DNA of 64,000 bases from Glebionis coronaria (taxonomy: Eukaryota; Streptophyta; Magnoliopsida; Asterales; Asteraceae): positions 186,001-250,000 of the forward strand of contig JANFOE010000583.1 of the NCBI GenBank assembly GCA_025667525.1, written 5' to 3'. Shown here piece by piece: positions 21,866 through 34,131 of this stretch. The translations under genes were made by a program, and so were the position numbers. How positions within the stretch are numbered: the stretch's first letter is position 1; every line of letters begins with the position of its first letter. The notes below the pieces were generated by a model. That model saw only the letters and a program-made list of their open reading frames with translations. It ran no database searches and had not been told where the DNA came from.

Positions 21866-22240
21866 TTCACATGTTGCCTCACGAAGTTATTTTTAAACCT
21901 GTTGCATTATTGCGAATAGTAAAAAACTAAAAGTGCTTCAGTAGAGGATCAAGAGTTTGAATGTAATTTTCAATACATTAAACTATTTGTAAAAGCAGTG
22001 ATCGGTTCATGCGATATTGGCGTCTAAAATACTTTGCCGGATATTTTGGGGAATCACCAAAATAATCCGCCATGAAACGTGCTTCAGCGATATCACGTCC
22101 ATGATTGATGTATCTACGCGTTCGAGCACATTCGACTTCATCTTCTTCTTTAATCATCATCATCGTTTTCATATCGGTCTTATCATCAAGATCGGACGAA
22201 TCGGAAAAGCTTGAGTCACTTATTTTTTGAAACGGTTTTT
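21866..22240 (-). pseudogene. PIF/Harbinger DDE transposase, N-terminal fragment
   Basis: The frame reads an acidic Ser/Asp-rich start (SDSSFSDSSDLDD), then RRYINHGRDIAEARFMADYF, KYFRRQYRMNRSLLLQIV, an in-frame stop, and continues IENYIQTLDPLLKHF. This is the N-terminal part of ALP1/HARBI1-like nucleases, upstream of the catalytic DDE residues, which are missing. It lies about 330 bp outside the inverted repeats of the neighbouring ORF1 element, so it comes from a separate broken copy. Stops in the frame show it is not functional. Confidence 0.75.
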
Positions 22241-23139
22241 GGATTGAAAATAAAGATTAAGTTTGATGTATTAAAATTGTGATTGTATGGGGTATTATTT
22301 ATAGAGATAAAAATTATTACATTTAAAATTAAAAAAATGAATCGCAAACATGCAAAACGAGGTATTCATGTATTAAAATATCACATCATCAAACAAAGGT
22401 ATTATTTATTATTTATTATTTTATTTTATAATTTCTATCATCAAACAAAATTAACCGTATGTAATTTAAATATGTAATTTAAAATATCACATCATTGTTC
22501 GGGCCATCATTTTTCAGAAGTCATTCTATAAACGTTTGAGGAGCGAGGGCACTTTAAATCGTAAACCCAATCACTCAGTCAAAACGTAATATTGAGATGG
22601 AACATCTTTTAGTACAAAGTTCCATACTAACATGACATGTTTATATTCCATATAAGGTTTTATAAAGATATTTACACTTTAGATCCTAAAGATTTAAATA
22701 ATGATAGTTTATACCCTATAATATAGAAATTGGCAAAGTTAGTCCTTGTTTATAATTTTGATAATCTTACAAGTTTAATTCTAATATTGTATAGATTCTT
22801 ACCCTTTTGTCCTTTTATTTTAACAATTTATACTTTAAACCTTTTAGTTCTAAAGTTACACTTTTAGTTCCTACTTTTCACATATAACAGCAGATAAAAA
22901 CAATCGTAATATGCAAAGCACGTATAGGATTAGTATCTAAAAATGGTATTTGGCGGAACCATCTTAAGTCCGTGTACCTTTTTGGTATCGAGCCCCCCAC
23001 TAAACAAGGAAGGCATATCCTGGTTATATGCTAAATGTTCACTATGTACGTCCCCAAAATCCAGTTTTTGTAATTTATTTTAATCCGGTTATAGTCTAGT
23101 AATTTTTTTAATTTTTTTATATGGTTCTCTATAACCATT
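22241..23139. other. no gene; AT-rich, partly retrotransposon interior
   Basis: The right part (from about 22950) is probably the start of the interior of the minus-strand gypsy element whose primer site and LTR follow. The rest is AT-rich with no recognisable content. Confidence 0.4.
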
Positions 23140-23151
23140 GCTCTGATACCA
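23140..23151 (-). other. primer binding site (tRNA-Met type) of an older gypsy element
   Basis: The minus strand reads TGGTATCAGAGC three bases after an LTR end (GTTACA). This is the classic initiator-tRNA-Met priming site of Ty3/gypsy elements. Confidence 0.8.
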
Positions 23152-23154
23152 ATT

Positions 23155-26100
23155 TGTAACACCCCCAAATTAGACATGCAGCGGAATGAACTTGGGTGTC
23201 ACGTCGTGAATCACAGAACAAATAACATACAAAGCATAGATCATAAATATATGTCTTTTAAATAAAATATTACAGTTGTTGTCTCATTAAACTTATTCCA
23301 AACAATTTGAAATGGTGAATATTAGTTTGTTACATTTATCCCAGTGAAAACAAATCCCCTACTCATTATTATGCTCCTAGACGATGTCCAATGTAACACC
23401 CCATTTTGATAATGGAAATGTCACACGTAATTATGGCGTGTCATCAAAGCATACAAGGAAAAATGTCTAAACATTACATGACCATAAAAGGAAAATACCG
23501 GAATCAAACATCGGTAGTCCAAAAGTAAAGCTCATCACACACAAATATAGTATAGTAAAAGAAAGGGCTAAACAATGTCCATAGCAAATGTATCAAAAGA
23601 AAGATAATGCATAAAGTAAAGAAAGGCTAGAAAGCTTCCAGTCCATATGCACGTACGCTTAAAGTCTACGAGCGTCCCTGAGTACCTGCCGTTTTGGGAA
23701 CATAGAAAAGGAAAACGGCTGAGCAATACGCTCAGTGCACGGATGTACAATAAAGCATGAATAGGATAAGCATATAACATATAACAGCGGAAGAAACTAA
23801 GTCCCGAGTAACCTGGTTAAGTCTTGATAAAACTGATTTTATAGTTTGAAAAGCCTTATGTTTATCTTGTAAAACTGTTTATCATATTTTACCATTAGCC
23901 AATATAGGTCATGAAAATCCACCGTGCATGAATACTTGGAGGGGTGACCTCATCATGCAAATTAGAGGGGCTGCCTCTAATTTAATATACTGGTTTTTGG
24001 GTAGGAGGGATCAGCTCCTTGTGAAGGATGCAAGGCACACACCACATTCACCATGAAATCCTGACTGAAAACATGTAACTAGGATGCACCCATACGCCCC
24101 ACATGATAAATATAATATAAATGGCCAAAAGCTGAAGGGACGCCACGAGCAATCACTCCGCCGTGGTGAAGTCATAACATCAGTGTCTTTAATGTTATGG
24201 TTATGGTACCTCCATAACTAGGTGAAACTGGTCATGCATGTATATGGCTATAGGTATTCTAAATTAAACATAAGCAATTCAAACACATACTTATACTACG
24301 GGAAAACATTTGGCTGCATACGGGGAATCCTAATAAGGAAAGAATGTCCATACTGAAAGGACGGGAATCCGTACCTTATGTCCAGTGAACGAAGAAGACG
24401 AACTGAGAGGAATCCTACTTCCGTATCACTAATGCTACATAAATACATACATGAATAAGTATCTGCTTACTAATACGTAACTGACTTTATGTCATGTCTT
24501 AGCTTATTTTACATGTTCTTATCATGTTTTACTGTTTTTAAGCCTTAAACTGTGTTTATCTTATATTCCGTTTACCCTGATTAAGTATTTCTGGTATTTC
24601 ATGTATTATTATACTTACCGTGTAATAATAAGTAACTTTCCAAAAATAGCAGGTTTCCTAAAATAGAAAGTTTCTAAAAATAGAAAGTTTCCAAAAATAG
24701 AAAGTTACCAAAAATAGAAAGTTTCCAAAAATAGAAATTTTCCAAAAATAGAAAGTTTCCAAAAATAGAATTACTGCTTAAAATAGATAAGTTTCTAAAA
24801 ATTGAAAGTTTCCATAAATAGATTAGCTGCCTTATTTAAATAAGTTTCCAAAAATAGATTAGCTGCCTAAAATAAATAAGTTTCTAAAAATAGAAGGTTT
24901 CCATAAATAGATTTGATGCCTTATTTAAATAAGTTTCTAAAAATAGAACGTTTCCATAATTAGATATAAGCTGGTTAAATAAGCTAATTATATAAGCCTA
25001 AGTGTTTTCATGATTATTTTCTAAGTCATATGATATAATGTATAGTTTATTAATTATTTCATGTAATTAAAAATAAACTATAGGTTAAAATATATAATTA
25101 AAGTATATCATGTTTTTAATTAAATAAAGTTAAATACTTAGGTTACAACATGTATTATTATTTATTAATAATATAACCTAAGTCATGTTAATTAATTAAT
25201 TATAACCATGGTTTTTAAATAATTAATTAATTATAAGTCAAAAAATATAAAAATACTTAGGTTAATAATTTCATGATTTTAATAATTAATATAACCTAAG
25301 TCATGTTATTAAATTAATCATGTCATGTTTATTAATTTAATTTTAACATAAGATTATAAAAAAAATCTTAACATACACCGTGAACCGGATCTTGACTAAG
25401 AACCATGAACCGGACATGAAATCGACATCATACCCCGAACCACTTCGGGGTTCCCCTTGTCTTGTTGCTGCCGTGGGACCCACACCAACCAACCGGGACC
25501 ATATGGTCTCGGTGGTGGTCGAATAGCCAAACCGAGACCCCCTCGGGTTCGGTTTAGGCGCCGGCCAAGAACAAACACCCCTAAAACACCCTTTTTGATT
25601 TATTCCAAAACTAATTTCATGTTAGATCTATGTTTTAATTAGGTTTTTAAAAAAACACATCATGTTCATAATTATTTAAAAGATCAAATCAAAAGAAAAG
25701 GGGTTAAAAGGATTACCGAATGCGTGGATCTAAACAAGGATGAACAAACACGAACACTAGCACCAAAACCAAGATCAAATATCAAATAAACACCCCTTTG
25801 GTGTGTTTATGGGTGGCGGCCAAAAAGAAAAGAAAAGGAGAAGGAAGAACTTTTTTAGGTTTTGAAAAATCTTCTGTAAAAGTGAAAATGAGTAGTGATC
25901 TTTTCCTTTTACCCTTCTTAGTAAATTTTGAGATGGGCTTGGCCCATCTCTCCCTTGTTGCCGCGGGTAGGGGCCCACATGGGGTACCCGTACCGTTTTC
26001 CGTGTCTCGATATTTAATTACTCGTTCGTGATTATTTGTGTTCGCGTTTAATGTGTTCTCGTTAAATAATTATCGTGACCTAATATATTTATTTACGCTC

Positions 26101-26406
26101 GTAATTAATATATATACGTAATTAATAATAGTTCGTGATTTAATTACGTTCATGATTTCATGATCGCATGTTTGTGATTAATTATTGTCAAATAATTATT
26201 GCGTGCTCGTGCGTAGTAAATACTTATCGTGTTCTAACACGTACGTAATACGTAAAATCCTAACACGTAATCGTAATCATGCTATAATAGGAAAGTTTTA
26301 ATCTAATACGTACGATTTTAAGGGTACTATTCATGGTAAAAGCATGCGGGTTTTACATCCAATTCATGCACAATTAGTCCCACTTAGTTACTTGAGAAAA
26401 ACATGT
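23155..26406 (-). repeat. LTR fragment of an older gypsy element, split by a solo LTR
   Basis: The minus-strand LTR end GGGTGTTACA at 23155 adjoins a primer site. The fragment covers 23155-23391 and resumes at 26363-26406 after the inserted solo LTR. It is then cut by element B. Its sequence differs from the B/C/D LTR family apart from the terminal GTGTTACA. Confidence 0.6.
23392..26357 (-). mobile_element. solo LTR A of the Tekay-like gypsy family, 2966 bp
   Basis: On the minus strand it runs TGTAAAACCCGCATGC to GGGGTGTTACA and matches the LTRs at 26407, 39651 and 60854. The 5-bp duplication TCCAA flanks it (23387-23391 and 26358-26362). There is no interior, so it arose by LTR-LTR recombination. 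It contains the TATTTTTGGAAACTTT minisatellite (24640-24960, antisense here). Confidence 0.92.
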
Positions 26407-29403
26407 TGTAAAACCCGCATGCTTTTACCATGAATAGTACCCTTATGATCGTACGTACATGATTAGAACTTTCCTTATTTAACACGTTTACGTTTCACGG
26501 ATATGAATTTCAAGTATTACGTACGTGTTATGACACGATAAGTATTTATTACGTATTAAGTCACGATAATTATTATCAACAATAATTATAATCACGAACA
26601 TGAAAATCATGAACGTAAATAATCACGAACCTAATATTTTGTATTTACGTATAGTTATTACAATTACGTATAAATATAAATTACGACACGAACGAACAAT
26701 AATTAAATCACGTAAACACAACATGATAACACGTAAATAAATACAACACGGAAAATCAACTGGTTCCCCATGTGGGGCCCACATAGGCGCGACATAGACA
26801 CAAGGGTAGGCCAAGCCCACCTTAAATAAATTTAACAAAAAGGAAGGGAAGGAGATTTTTCATTACAGAATATTAGAAAAATCAAAACCCTGCTCCTCCT
26901 TCCTTCTCCCTTGTTGCCGCCACCTACACAACACCACCAAGGGTGTTTGGTTGATTTTGGTAGATCCAATTCATTGCTAGATCGTTCGTGTTAATTTTTC
27001 CTTTTGATCCACGAATTGGTAATCTTCTTAAACCTTTTTTTTCAATTATTTATTAGATCTAAAAACATGAAAACATGGGGTTATTAAAACAAGTTAATAA
27101 ACATGTAGATCTAATCAAGTGGGATTAAAAACATATGGTTTAAAGGGGTGTTTTGGTTCGGCTAATGGGTAAACCGAGAGCAAGGCTCTCGGTGGTTGTG
27201 TGATCACCACCAACCGAGACCACAAGGTCTCGGTTTGGTTTTGGTGGCTCGGCCGTGAGAGACCAAGGGACCCAAACGCATGTCGGGGTTATCCTTGGTG
27301 GTTTAGGGGGTCTCGGCTCGAACACCACACGCACCACCGGTTTAGGCCGGTGGCGGTTTGCCATGATTAAGGGTGTAGATCCCGTCCAAGGGGTTCACGG
27401 ACCGGTTCATGACATGTTTAGTTTTAAAAACACGGGTTCGGTTCACGATTTATTTTCAAGATTAATAATTTATTTTTACAAGTTAAATAACTACAAGATT
27501 AATTAAATTAATTTAACATGCTATGTAATTAATTTAATTTGGGCATGACTTAGGTTATATTATTATTATTAATAATACATGATTTTAACCTACGTATTTT
27601 ATTAGTTAATTTAGACTAAGAAATTAATTAATTATTAAAACATGACTTATAATTAATTAATTTTCATGACTTAGGTTATATTAATAATAAATATTAATAC
27701 ATTTTTTAGCCTAAGTATTATTATCTTTTATTTAATTAAATCATGTTATAGTTAATTAAATCTTATAACCTATAGTTTATTTAATTTACATGTAATAATT
27801 AATAAACTATACTATATATCACATGACTTAGAATATTAATCAGTAAAACTTAAGCTTATATATTATTAGCTTAATAATCCAGCTTATTTCTAATTATAGA
27901 AACTTTTTATTTTTAGAAACTTATTTAATTAAGGCAACTAATCTATTTATGGAAACTTTCTATTTTTAGAAACTTATTTAATTAAGGCAACTAATCTATT
28001 TATGAAAACTTTCTATTTTTGGAAACTTTCTATTTTTGAAAAAATTTTATTTTTGAAAACAATCTATTTTTGGAAACTTTCTATTTTTGGAAACTTTCTA
28101 TTTTTGGAAACTTTCTATTTTTGAAAACTTTCTATTTTAGGAAACCTGCTATTTTTAGAAAGTTACTTATTATTACACAACAAGTATAATAATAAAAGAA
28201 ATACAAGTAATACTTAATCAGAATAGACATAATACATGATAAACACAGTATAATGTTAGAATGAGTAAAACAAGACATGAACATATAAAACAAGCTAAGA
28301 CATGATATAAAATCAGGTACGTACTCGGTAATCAAAATACTTATACACGTATATTATTTATGTATCATTAGTGATATGGAAGTAGGACTCTCTTCCGTTC
28401 GTCTTCTTCGTTCACTAGACACAAGGTACGGATCTCTGTCCTTTCAGTATGGACATTCTTTCCTTATTAGGATTCCCCGTATGCAACCAACTATTTTCCC
28501 AGTATATGTTTTATATGTTTTTGAATTGCTTATGTTTAATTAGATGCCTAATCCATATACATGCATGACCAGTTTCACCTAGTTATGAAGGTACCATAAC
28601 CATAACACTGGAGGCACCAGTGTTATGACTTCACTACGACGGAGTGATAGCTCGTGGCGTCCCTTCAGCTTTTGGCCATATTATTATTATCATGTGGGGC
28701 GTATGGGTGCATCCTAGGTTACATGTTTTTTTATAGATTATTCAGGTGAATGTGGTGTGTGCCTTGCATCCTTCACAAAGAGCTGATCCCTCCTAGCCAA
28801 AATTTATATTAATTAGAGGCAGCCCCTCTAATTGCATGACGAGGTCACCCCTCCAAGTATTCATGCACGTTGATGTTTCATGACCTATATTGGCTAATGG
28901 TAAACATGTTAAACAATTTTTATAAGATAAATATAAGGCTTTTCAAACGATAAAACCAGGTTTACTAATATATACCAGGTTATCCAGGACTTAGTCTTTT
29001 TCGCTGCTTTATGATTATATGCTTATATTATTCATGTTATACTTTTATATCCGTGCACTGAGCGTTATGATCAGCCGTTTTTCCTTTCATGTTCCCAAAA
29101 CGGCAGGTACTCAAGGACGCTCGTAGACTTTAAGCGTACGTGCATATGGATTGGAAGCTTCCTAGCCTTCATTACTTTATGCATTTCTTTATACTTTTGA
29201 TACTCATTACTGTGGACATTGTTTAGTCCTTTTCATTTACAGTACTTATGTTTGTGTGTGATGAGTTCTACTTTTGGGGTACCGATGTTTTTTTCCGGTA
29301 TTTCCTTTATGGTAATGTAATGTTTTATACATTTATCCTTGTATGCTTTGATGACACGCCATAATCACGCGTGACATTCCCTTTATCAAAATGGGGTGTT
29401 ACA
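26407..29403 (+). repeat. 5' LTR of element B, 2997 bp
   Basis: It starts TGTAAAACCCGCATGC and ends GGGGTGTTACA. It is followed by ATTA and a tRNA-Met primer site. It belongs to the same family as LTRs A, C and D but is visibly more diverged in its first 200 bp. The partner LTR lies beyond the window. The left flank is CATGT, which should recur after the 3' LTR. Confidence 0.9.
27890..28150 (+). repeat. minisatellite within LTR B
   Basis: Tandem variants of CTATTTTTGGAAACTTT (16-17 bp). The same array occurs in LTRs A, C and D with differing copy numbers. Confidence 0.9.
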
Positions 29404-29407
29404 ATTA

Positions 29408-29419
29408 TGGTATCAGAGC
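29408..29419 (+). other. primer binding site of element B
   Basis: TGGTATCAGAGC lies four bases after the LTR end and is complementary to the 3' end of initiator tRNA-Met. Confidence 0.9.
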
Positions 29420-29851
29420 CAAGGCTTTGACCTGTAGGCTCTCAAAATACGACATGTGATTAATGGGTAGTCACTATGGTCTTCCTAGAACTGACAGTCG
29501 GTTTTCATGCATTCATCATTTTCATGCATACATATATATGTCATTGTCGCAGGTTTATGACTAAGTAATGGTTGGTACAGGATTGTCCCTATTTAGTCGC
29601 ATGTGTTTTTATCGAAACTTTTAACTTTGGGACCGACCCATTGGCGTCCCCTACCCATATCTTTTGTTTTGGGTAAACTGACCATAGGCGTTCACTCTCG
29701 CGCATATAAAAGTTCATAAAACTGCATCATGCATTCATGTACTAGTTTTCTTGCATAATTTTTTTTTCATGATTTATTGGTATAAATTTTTTTCATGTGT
29801 ATAGTTTATGTTTTGATCAGTTTAATCATGTATTTTATGTTATACTGTCAG
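29420..29851 (+). other. untranslated leader of element B
   Basis: No long open frame. It contains GGGACCGACCCATTGGCGTCC, a block also found (twice) in the leader of element C-D near 43620-43680. Confidence 0.6.
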
Positions 29852-30354
29852 ATGGTTCTCACACGCGAGCAGGAACAACTCAATGCAGCAGTCCAAGCTG
29901 CAATGCAAGCTATGCTTCCTCAGCTGAGGAACGAAATCAGGGCTGAGGTGCAGGCTGCCAACAATCAGCAGCATCACCCAGTACCACCTCCTCCTCCTCC
30001 AGCAACATTGGTCACATGGTTGGAGAGATTTAATAAGCTACGCCCTCGAGCTTTCGAGAGAACAGATAGCCCCAGTGAAGCTGAAAGATGGTTGGCTCAC
30101 ATTGAGAAGATCTTCGATGCCATGGGTTGTGGCCCCATCTTCAAGTCGAGGTTGGCCTGCTACCGGTTCGAAGGTGATGTGCTATCATGGTGGACGGCAC
30201 TAAAGCAGTCTGACAGAGGTGATAATTGGGTGGCTGGTTTGACTTGGGCTCAGTTCAGGGATTTGGTGATGGGACAGTTCTTTCCCAAGGCTGAGCAAGA
30301 CAAGCTGAAGAGAGAGTACCGTGGAATCCGACACAAAGATGGGGAGAATAGCAA
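29852..30354 (+). pseudogene. gag of element B, first part
   Basis: Gag forms the virus-like particle. The frame starts MVLTREQEQLNAAVQAAM, has an Ala/Gln-rich helix and a Pro run (about residues 48-55). The retrotrans_gag core follows, with SEAERWLAHIEKIFDAMGC, FEGDVLSWWTALKQ and LTWAQFRDLVMGQFFPKAEQ. This is typical of Tekay/Del chromovirus gag. It breaks after GENS(N), where element E is inserted. The same frame continues at 39334 with EFMQRF. Apart from the insertions, no stop is seen. Confidence 0.88.
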
Positions 30355-32105
30355 TAATGAATGTATTTTGCTAGGTTCAATTGTTGTTCTCGATATCTTA
30401 ACGAATTGATTACTGGTTTTAAGTACGACTCAGTTGATTTTGGTGAAACAAATATTTTTGGTTGATTTTAAAATAAAATGTGCAAAACTTTAAAATTAAA
30501 TGACGTTAAAGTAAAAGGGCGTTAAAATAAATCTAAGTCTAATTAAAATAAAGGACGTTAAATAAAGCGACCTAAAAGTAAAGCGTGACGAGAATTAAAA
30601 TATAACAAAGTATTAAAATGAGAACGTAAAAATTAAACAAGACAAAAATATGAAACAAACCCACCGTCGGAATATATTCCGATCAGACCTTGATCGGAAT
30701 AATAAACCTACCTCAGATCGGAAAGCTGATCGGAATGTTAACTACCTTCTGATCGGAATGTGTATCGGAACCCAAAGATCGGAATATGTCACCTTACCTC
30801 TGATCGGAATAACCAAAAACACCTTTGATCGGAATGCTAACAAACTCTGATCGGAATATAGTAGAGACCCTGGTCGGAATGCTGATCGGAACCCCTGATC
30901 GGAATATTGTCACTCACTCTGATCGGAATACTAATCAAACACCTCGATCGGAATGTGGAATGGAAACCCAAATCGGAATGTTGTCACTCACCCTCTGATC
31001 GGAATAACCAAAACACTCTGATCGGAATACCAAAGCCCTCCAATCGTAATGCTGATAGGAATATCAAAACCCTTTTCCGACCAAGCAATGGAGTGCTGGT
31101 CGGAATGTATAACCCTTTTCCGATTTACCAGATCGGAATACGGAGGAAAAAGCACAAAATAAGCTAGAAAAATAAGCTACTAATCAAATAAGCACACAAC
31201 GAAAATCCTAAGGCAAACCGTATAAGAAAGAGCTACTAAACTGAATTTTAAAGACTTTTAAAACACGAAATGATTAAGCTTTACGAAAAACAACTTTTAT
31301 ATAAAAATAACTTTTATAAAAACTTTAAAAACTTAAAGATAAACACAATAAGCTATAAAAATCAATGATCTAAAACAATCAAAAGCATAAAAACACAACC
31401 TTTAATCAAATAAGCAACACAATAAGCATATAAACATAAAGATCAAGCAAAGAAAGAAAGGTAGAATGAGAGATAAAAACAAGTAAAGTAAAGGTGCAAT
31501 AAAAATAAACTTACTTGAAAAATAAGGTGCAAGACAAGGTAATTAAATGGACAAGTAATTAAAGGTGCAAGGTAATTAAATGTGCATAAAAGTAAAGGTG
31601 GAAGAACTAGTGTCACTCTAGCCAACAAAATGAAAAGATTAACTTAATGATCTATATATAGGGGAGGATTAGGAAGCTTCCTCCGCTCCTTCATTTTCTC
31701 TTAATTGCATCATTAGGCCCTTCCTTCTTAATCTCTTTGTTAATTTTGGACTTTAATGACTTATGGCTCGGGATTTCTTTAAACTCGTCTTTTAATTCTT
31801 CAATAAAATAGACTTGAGTTCTTCGGCTTTTGATAAACTTCCGTCTTTTGACTTTTTCTTCGATAAATCTTCAGAATTGGTCTTGGACTTCCGTTCTTTT
31901 TGCACTCTTGACTTCTCGACTTCATCTTTCATCTTTTTCTTCAATAAAAGCCCGTAAATGCCATGTTTTCTCACCTTTTCGTCCTAAATCACAACAAAAA
32001 CACAAACCACGCATAATTCCGACATAAAAGACACAAAATACACGTTTTGGCTCGGTTATTATTGTAATTAAGTGGTAAAAAGGATGGGTGTTTACACACC
32101 TATCA
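30355..32105 (-). repeat. 3' LTR of element E, 1751 bp
   Basis: On the minus strand it starts TGATAGGTGTGTAAACACCC and ends ATTCATTA. It carries a TATA box (31653-31660) and the array of GATCGGAAT-type words (about 30665-31140). Confidence 0.92.
30665..31140 (-). repeat. dispersed array of a TGATCGGAAT motif in the E LTR
   Basis: About twenty copies or near-copies of ATCGGAAT, most as TGATCGGAAT, are spread 15-40 bp apart with unrelated spacers. A second copy of the array is in the other LTR at about 37880-38355. On the element's sense strand the word is ATTCCGATCA. Confidence 0.9.
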
Positions 32106-32118
32106 AATCCCCTACACT
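32106..32118 (-). other. polypurine tract of element E
   Basis: The minus strand reads AAGTGTAGGGGAT directly before the 3' LTR. It would prime plus-strand synthesis. Confidence 0.75.
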
Positions 32119-34131
32119 TGACCATTGCAATGTCCTCATGCAATGCATTAGTTACAAAGCACGTTTACATTTTTCATCATAATCAATCCACGTTGGCCTT
32201 TATTAAAGAGACATAAAGTTATAAACATTAAAAGTAAAGAAATCAAAAGCATACCTTAGGTTTTGGAAATGTCATGAATGACATCATCCTCAAGTTTTCA
32301 CTTTATCCAAACCAAGCTTAAAAACGAGATCATTGTTATTAGTTAGTAGACTACCACGAACTCATGTGGGCCAATTACTCACTTAGACTCCCTTATTCCT
32401 AGGTGTATCTCTTATATTTTATTGTTGTCTTGAATGATCACGAGGATGCATTGTTGACTTATTTCGATAGTTATTTAGTCCGAAAATAAGGTGAACGATT
32501 TAATCAATAGTTAGCTAAAGGACAAAATCTTTTAAAACTGCTTCTCGGGACCTTATAAAGTTCATATCTTGGCATAACTCGCTTCGCGATTTGAGACCTT
32601 TCTCGGACCGATATTTGGCAGCGACTTCATACTTCAAACCTTGAGAGACGTTCATGAAATAATGGTCTTCTCTTCATATAGTAATTCTTCACTTGAAGTT
32701 TTGAGAGATTCATACTTGGACCACGACTTCTTCATTTTTCTCCAATCTTTATTTTGGACTTTGATATACAACGATCCGCCTCCTTTTAGGACTTGGATCT
32801 ATTTATCCTCATACCTTGCTAGGGTCTTTTCGAATAGACTTCTCCATGACTTTTGGGGAGTATTTGCTTTTCGTCGTGTGTCTCGATCCTTCATATTGAT
32901 TTTTGATAAATGATTCTTCACATCACTTTGGATCTTTAGCAACAAAATATAGCCCTCATGCCTTGTTAGGGCCTTTTCGGACTCGCCAATCTTCGCATCC
33001 CGCTTCAATAAGTTATGCCTTGGCTATGAACTCTAATCCATACCGAGCAACTTTTAAACGATCTTGGGCTAGAAGCTAAGTAACTTTTCAAATCGTACAA
33101 CCTTATTTATTGCAGATAAATTTATTAACAAGAGATGGGAGAATAGGCTTATAATTAACTCACATAAATTCACGAAAGAATACCAAACTTATAATTGACT
33201 CTATCATCTCTCGTTCTCCATAATTTAAAATCTCAAGGAATGAAACTCGTGGATGCTTAGCCTATTAAATCAAAGTTTTGGGTTTTCGAGTCGCCTATAG
33301 GATCTTGCAAATTCTTAGACTCTTTCAAGTTTAGAAATCGCATTTTAAAGTTTCCTTGATAAACGACTCTCTAGGATCAATTATAGGAACTTACGAAAAT
33401 TTCTTGTTCTTAACCCGTGAGAGTTAAGACTTTCGCGTTTTATAGCTCCCTATATAAAAGCCTAGCAAAACTTGACTTAAACACGTTAAGGATACTAGCT
33501 AGAGTAACTTAGATAAGTAAACTCGGGTTGAGTCAAAAGATTCACAACGTTTGAAAACTAAAACCACTTTATTAAACTTTTATTCTAATAAGGAAAGAAA
33601 ATAACTATACAAAAGGAAACACTAATAGGCCAAAATAGATCAAAAATTTTGAAAAATGTCGAAAAATTGATTTTCTGGTTAAAATGAGGGCAAATACAAG
33701 GAAAAGGCCACTTAACTTCGATAGAAGTCCCCCTACACTTAACATAAACATTGTCCTCAATGTTTAAGCATGTGGGAGTAAACTCCCCTACACTTAGGAC
33801 ATTGTGCACATTGTTTAAATCTTGCTAAGGAAAAGACAACTAAAGAGATTCCTATTTTAATATTAAGAAAATATAAAATAGTGAATCGAAAAGAGTTTAG
33901 GATAGAACCGGGAAAATGTGAACACGGAATCACGGGTCGTCAAGAATCATCAAGAGTGTGTCTTTGAAGCTCGAATCCCTGATTAGTAGAAGAGAGGAGG
34001 GGAAATAGCAAACCAACGGGTCTCCCCCTACACTTATGATAAAGAAAGCTAAAAGATAGATGCATGGGTTGCCTCCCAAGAAGCGCTTGATTTTTGTTAA
34101 CCGAGTCGTGAGCCTGACTCGACCTTGATCA
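32119..34131 (-). other. long 3' non-coding region of element E
   Basis: About 2 kb without a coherent frame. It includes the stem-loop ACATTGTCCTCAATGT (33748-33763). Two stretches match the 3' non-coding region of element F in the corresponding orientation: 32324-32463, with ATCCTCGTGATCATT on the sense strand, and about 33112-33265, with TCAATTATAAGTT and TATTCTCCC. Confidence 0.7.

Noticed and set aside
25396..27506. Short Gly/Pro/Arg-rich frames in LTRs A and B (also at 41034 and 61590)
   Set aside because: They fall in a GC-richer LTR block repeated in every family copy, open on both strands, with no domain.
30650..31167. Open frames rich in DRN/IGI peptides in the E LTR
   Set aside because: They only translate the ATCGGAAT array; both LTRs show it and there is no protein signature.
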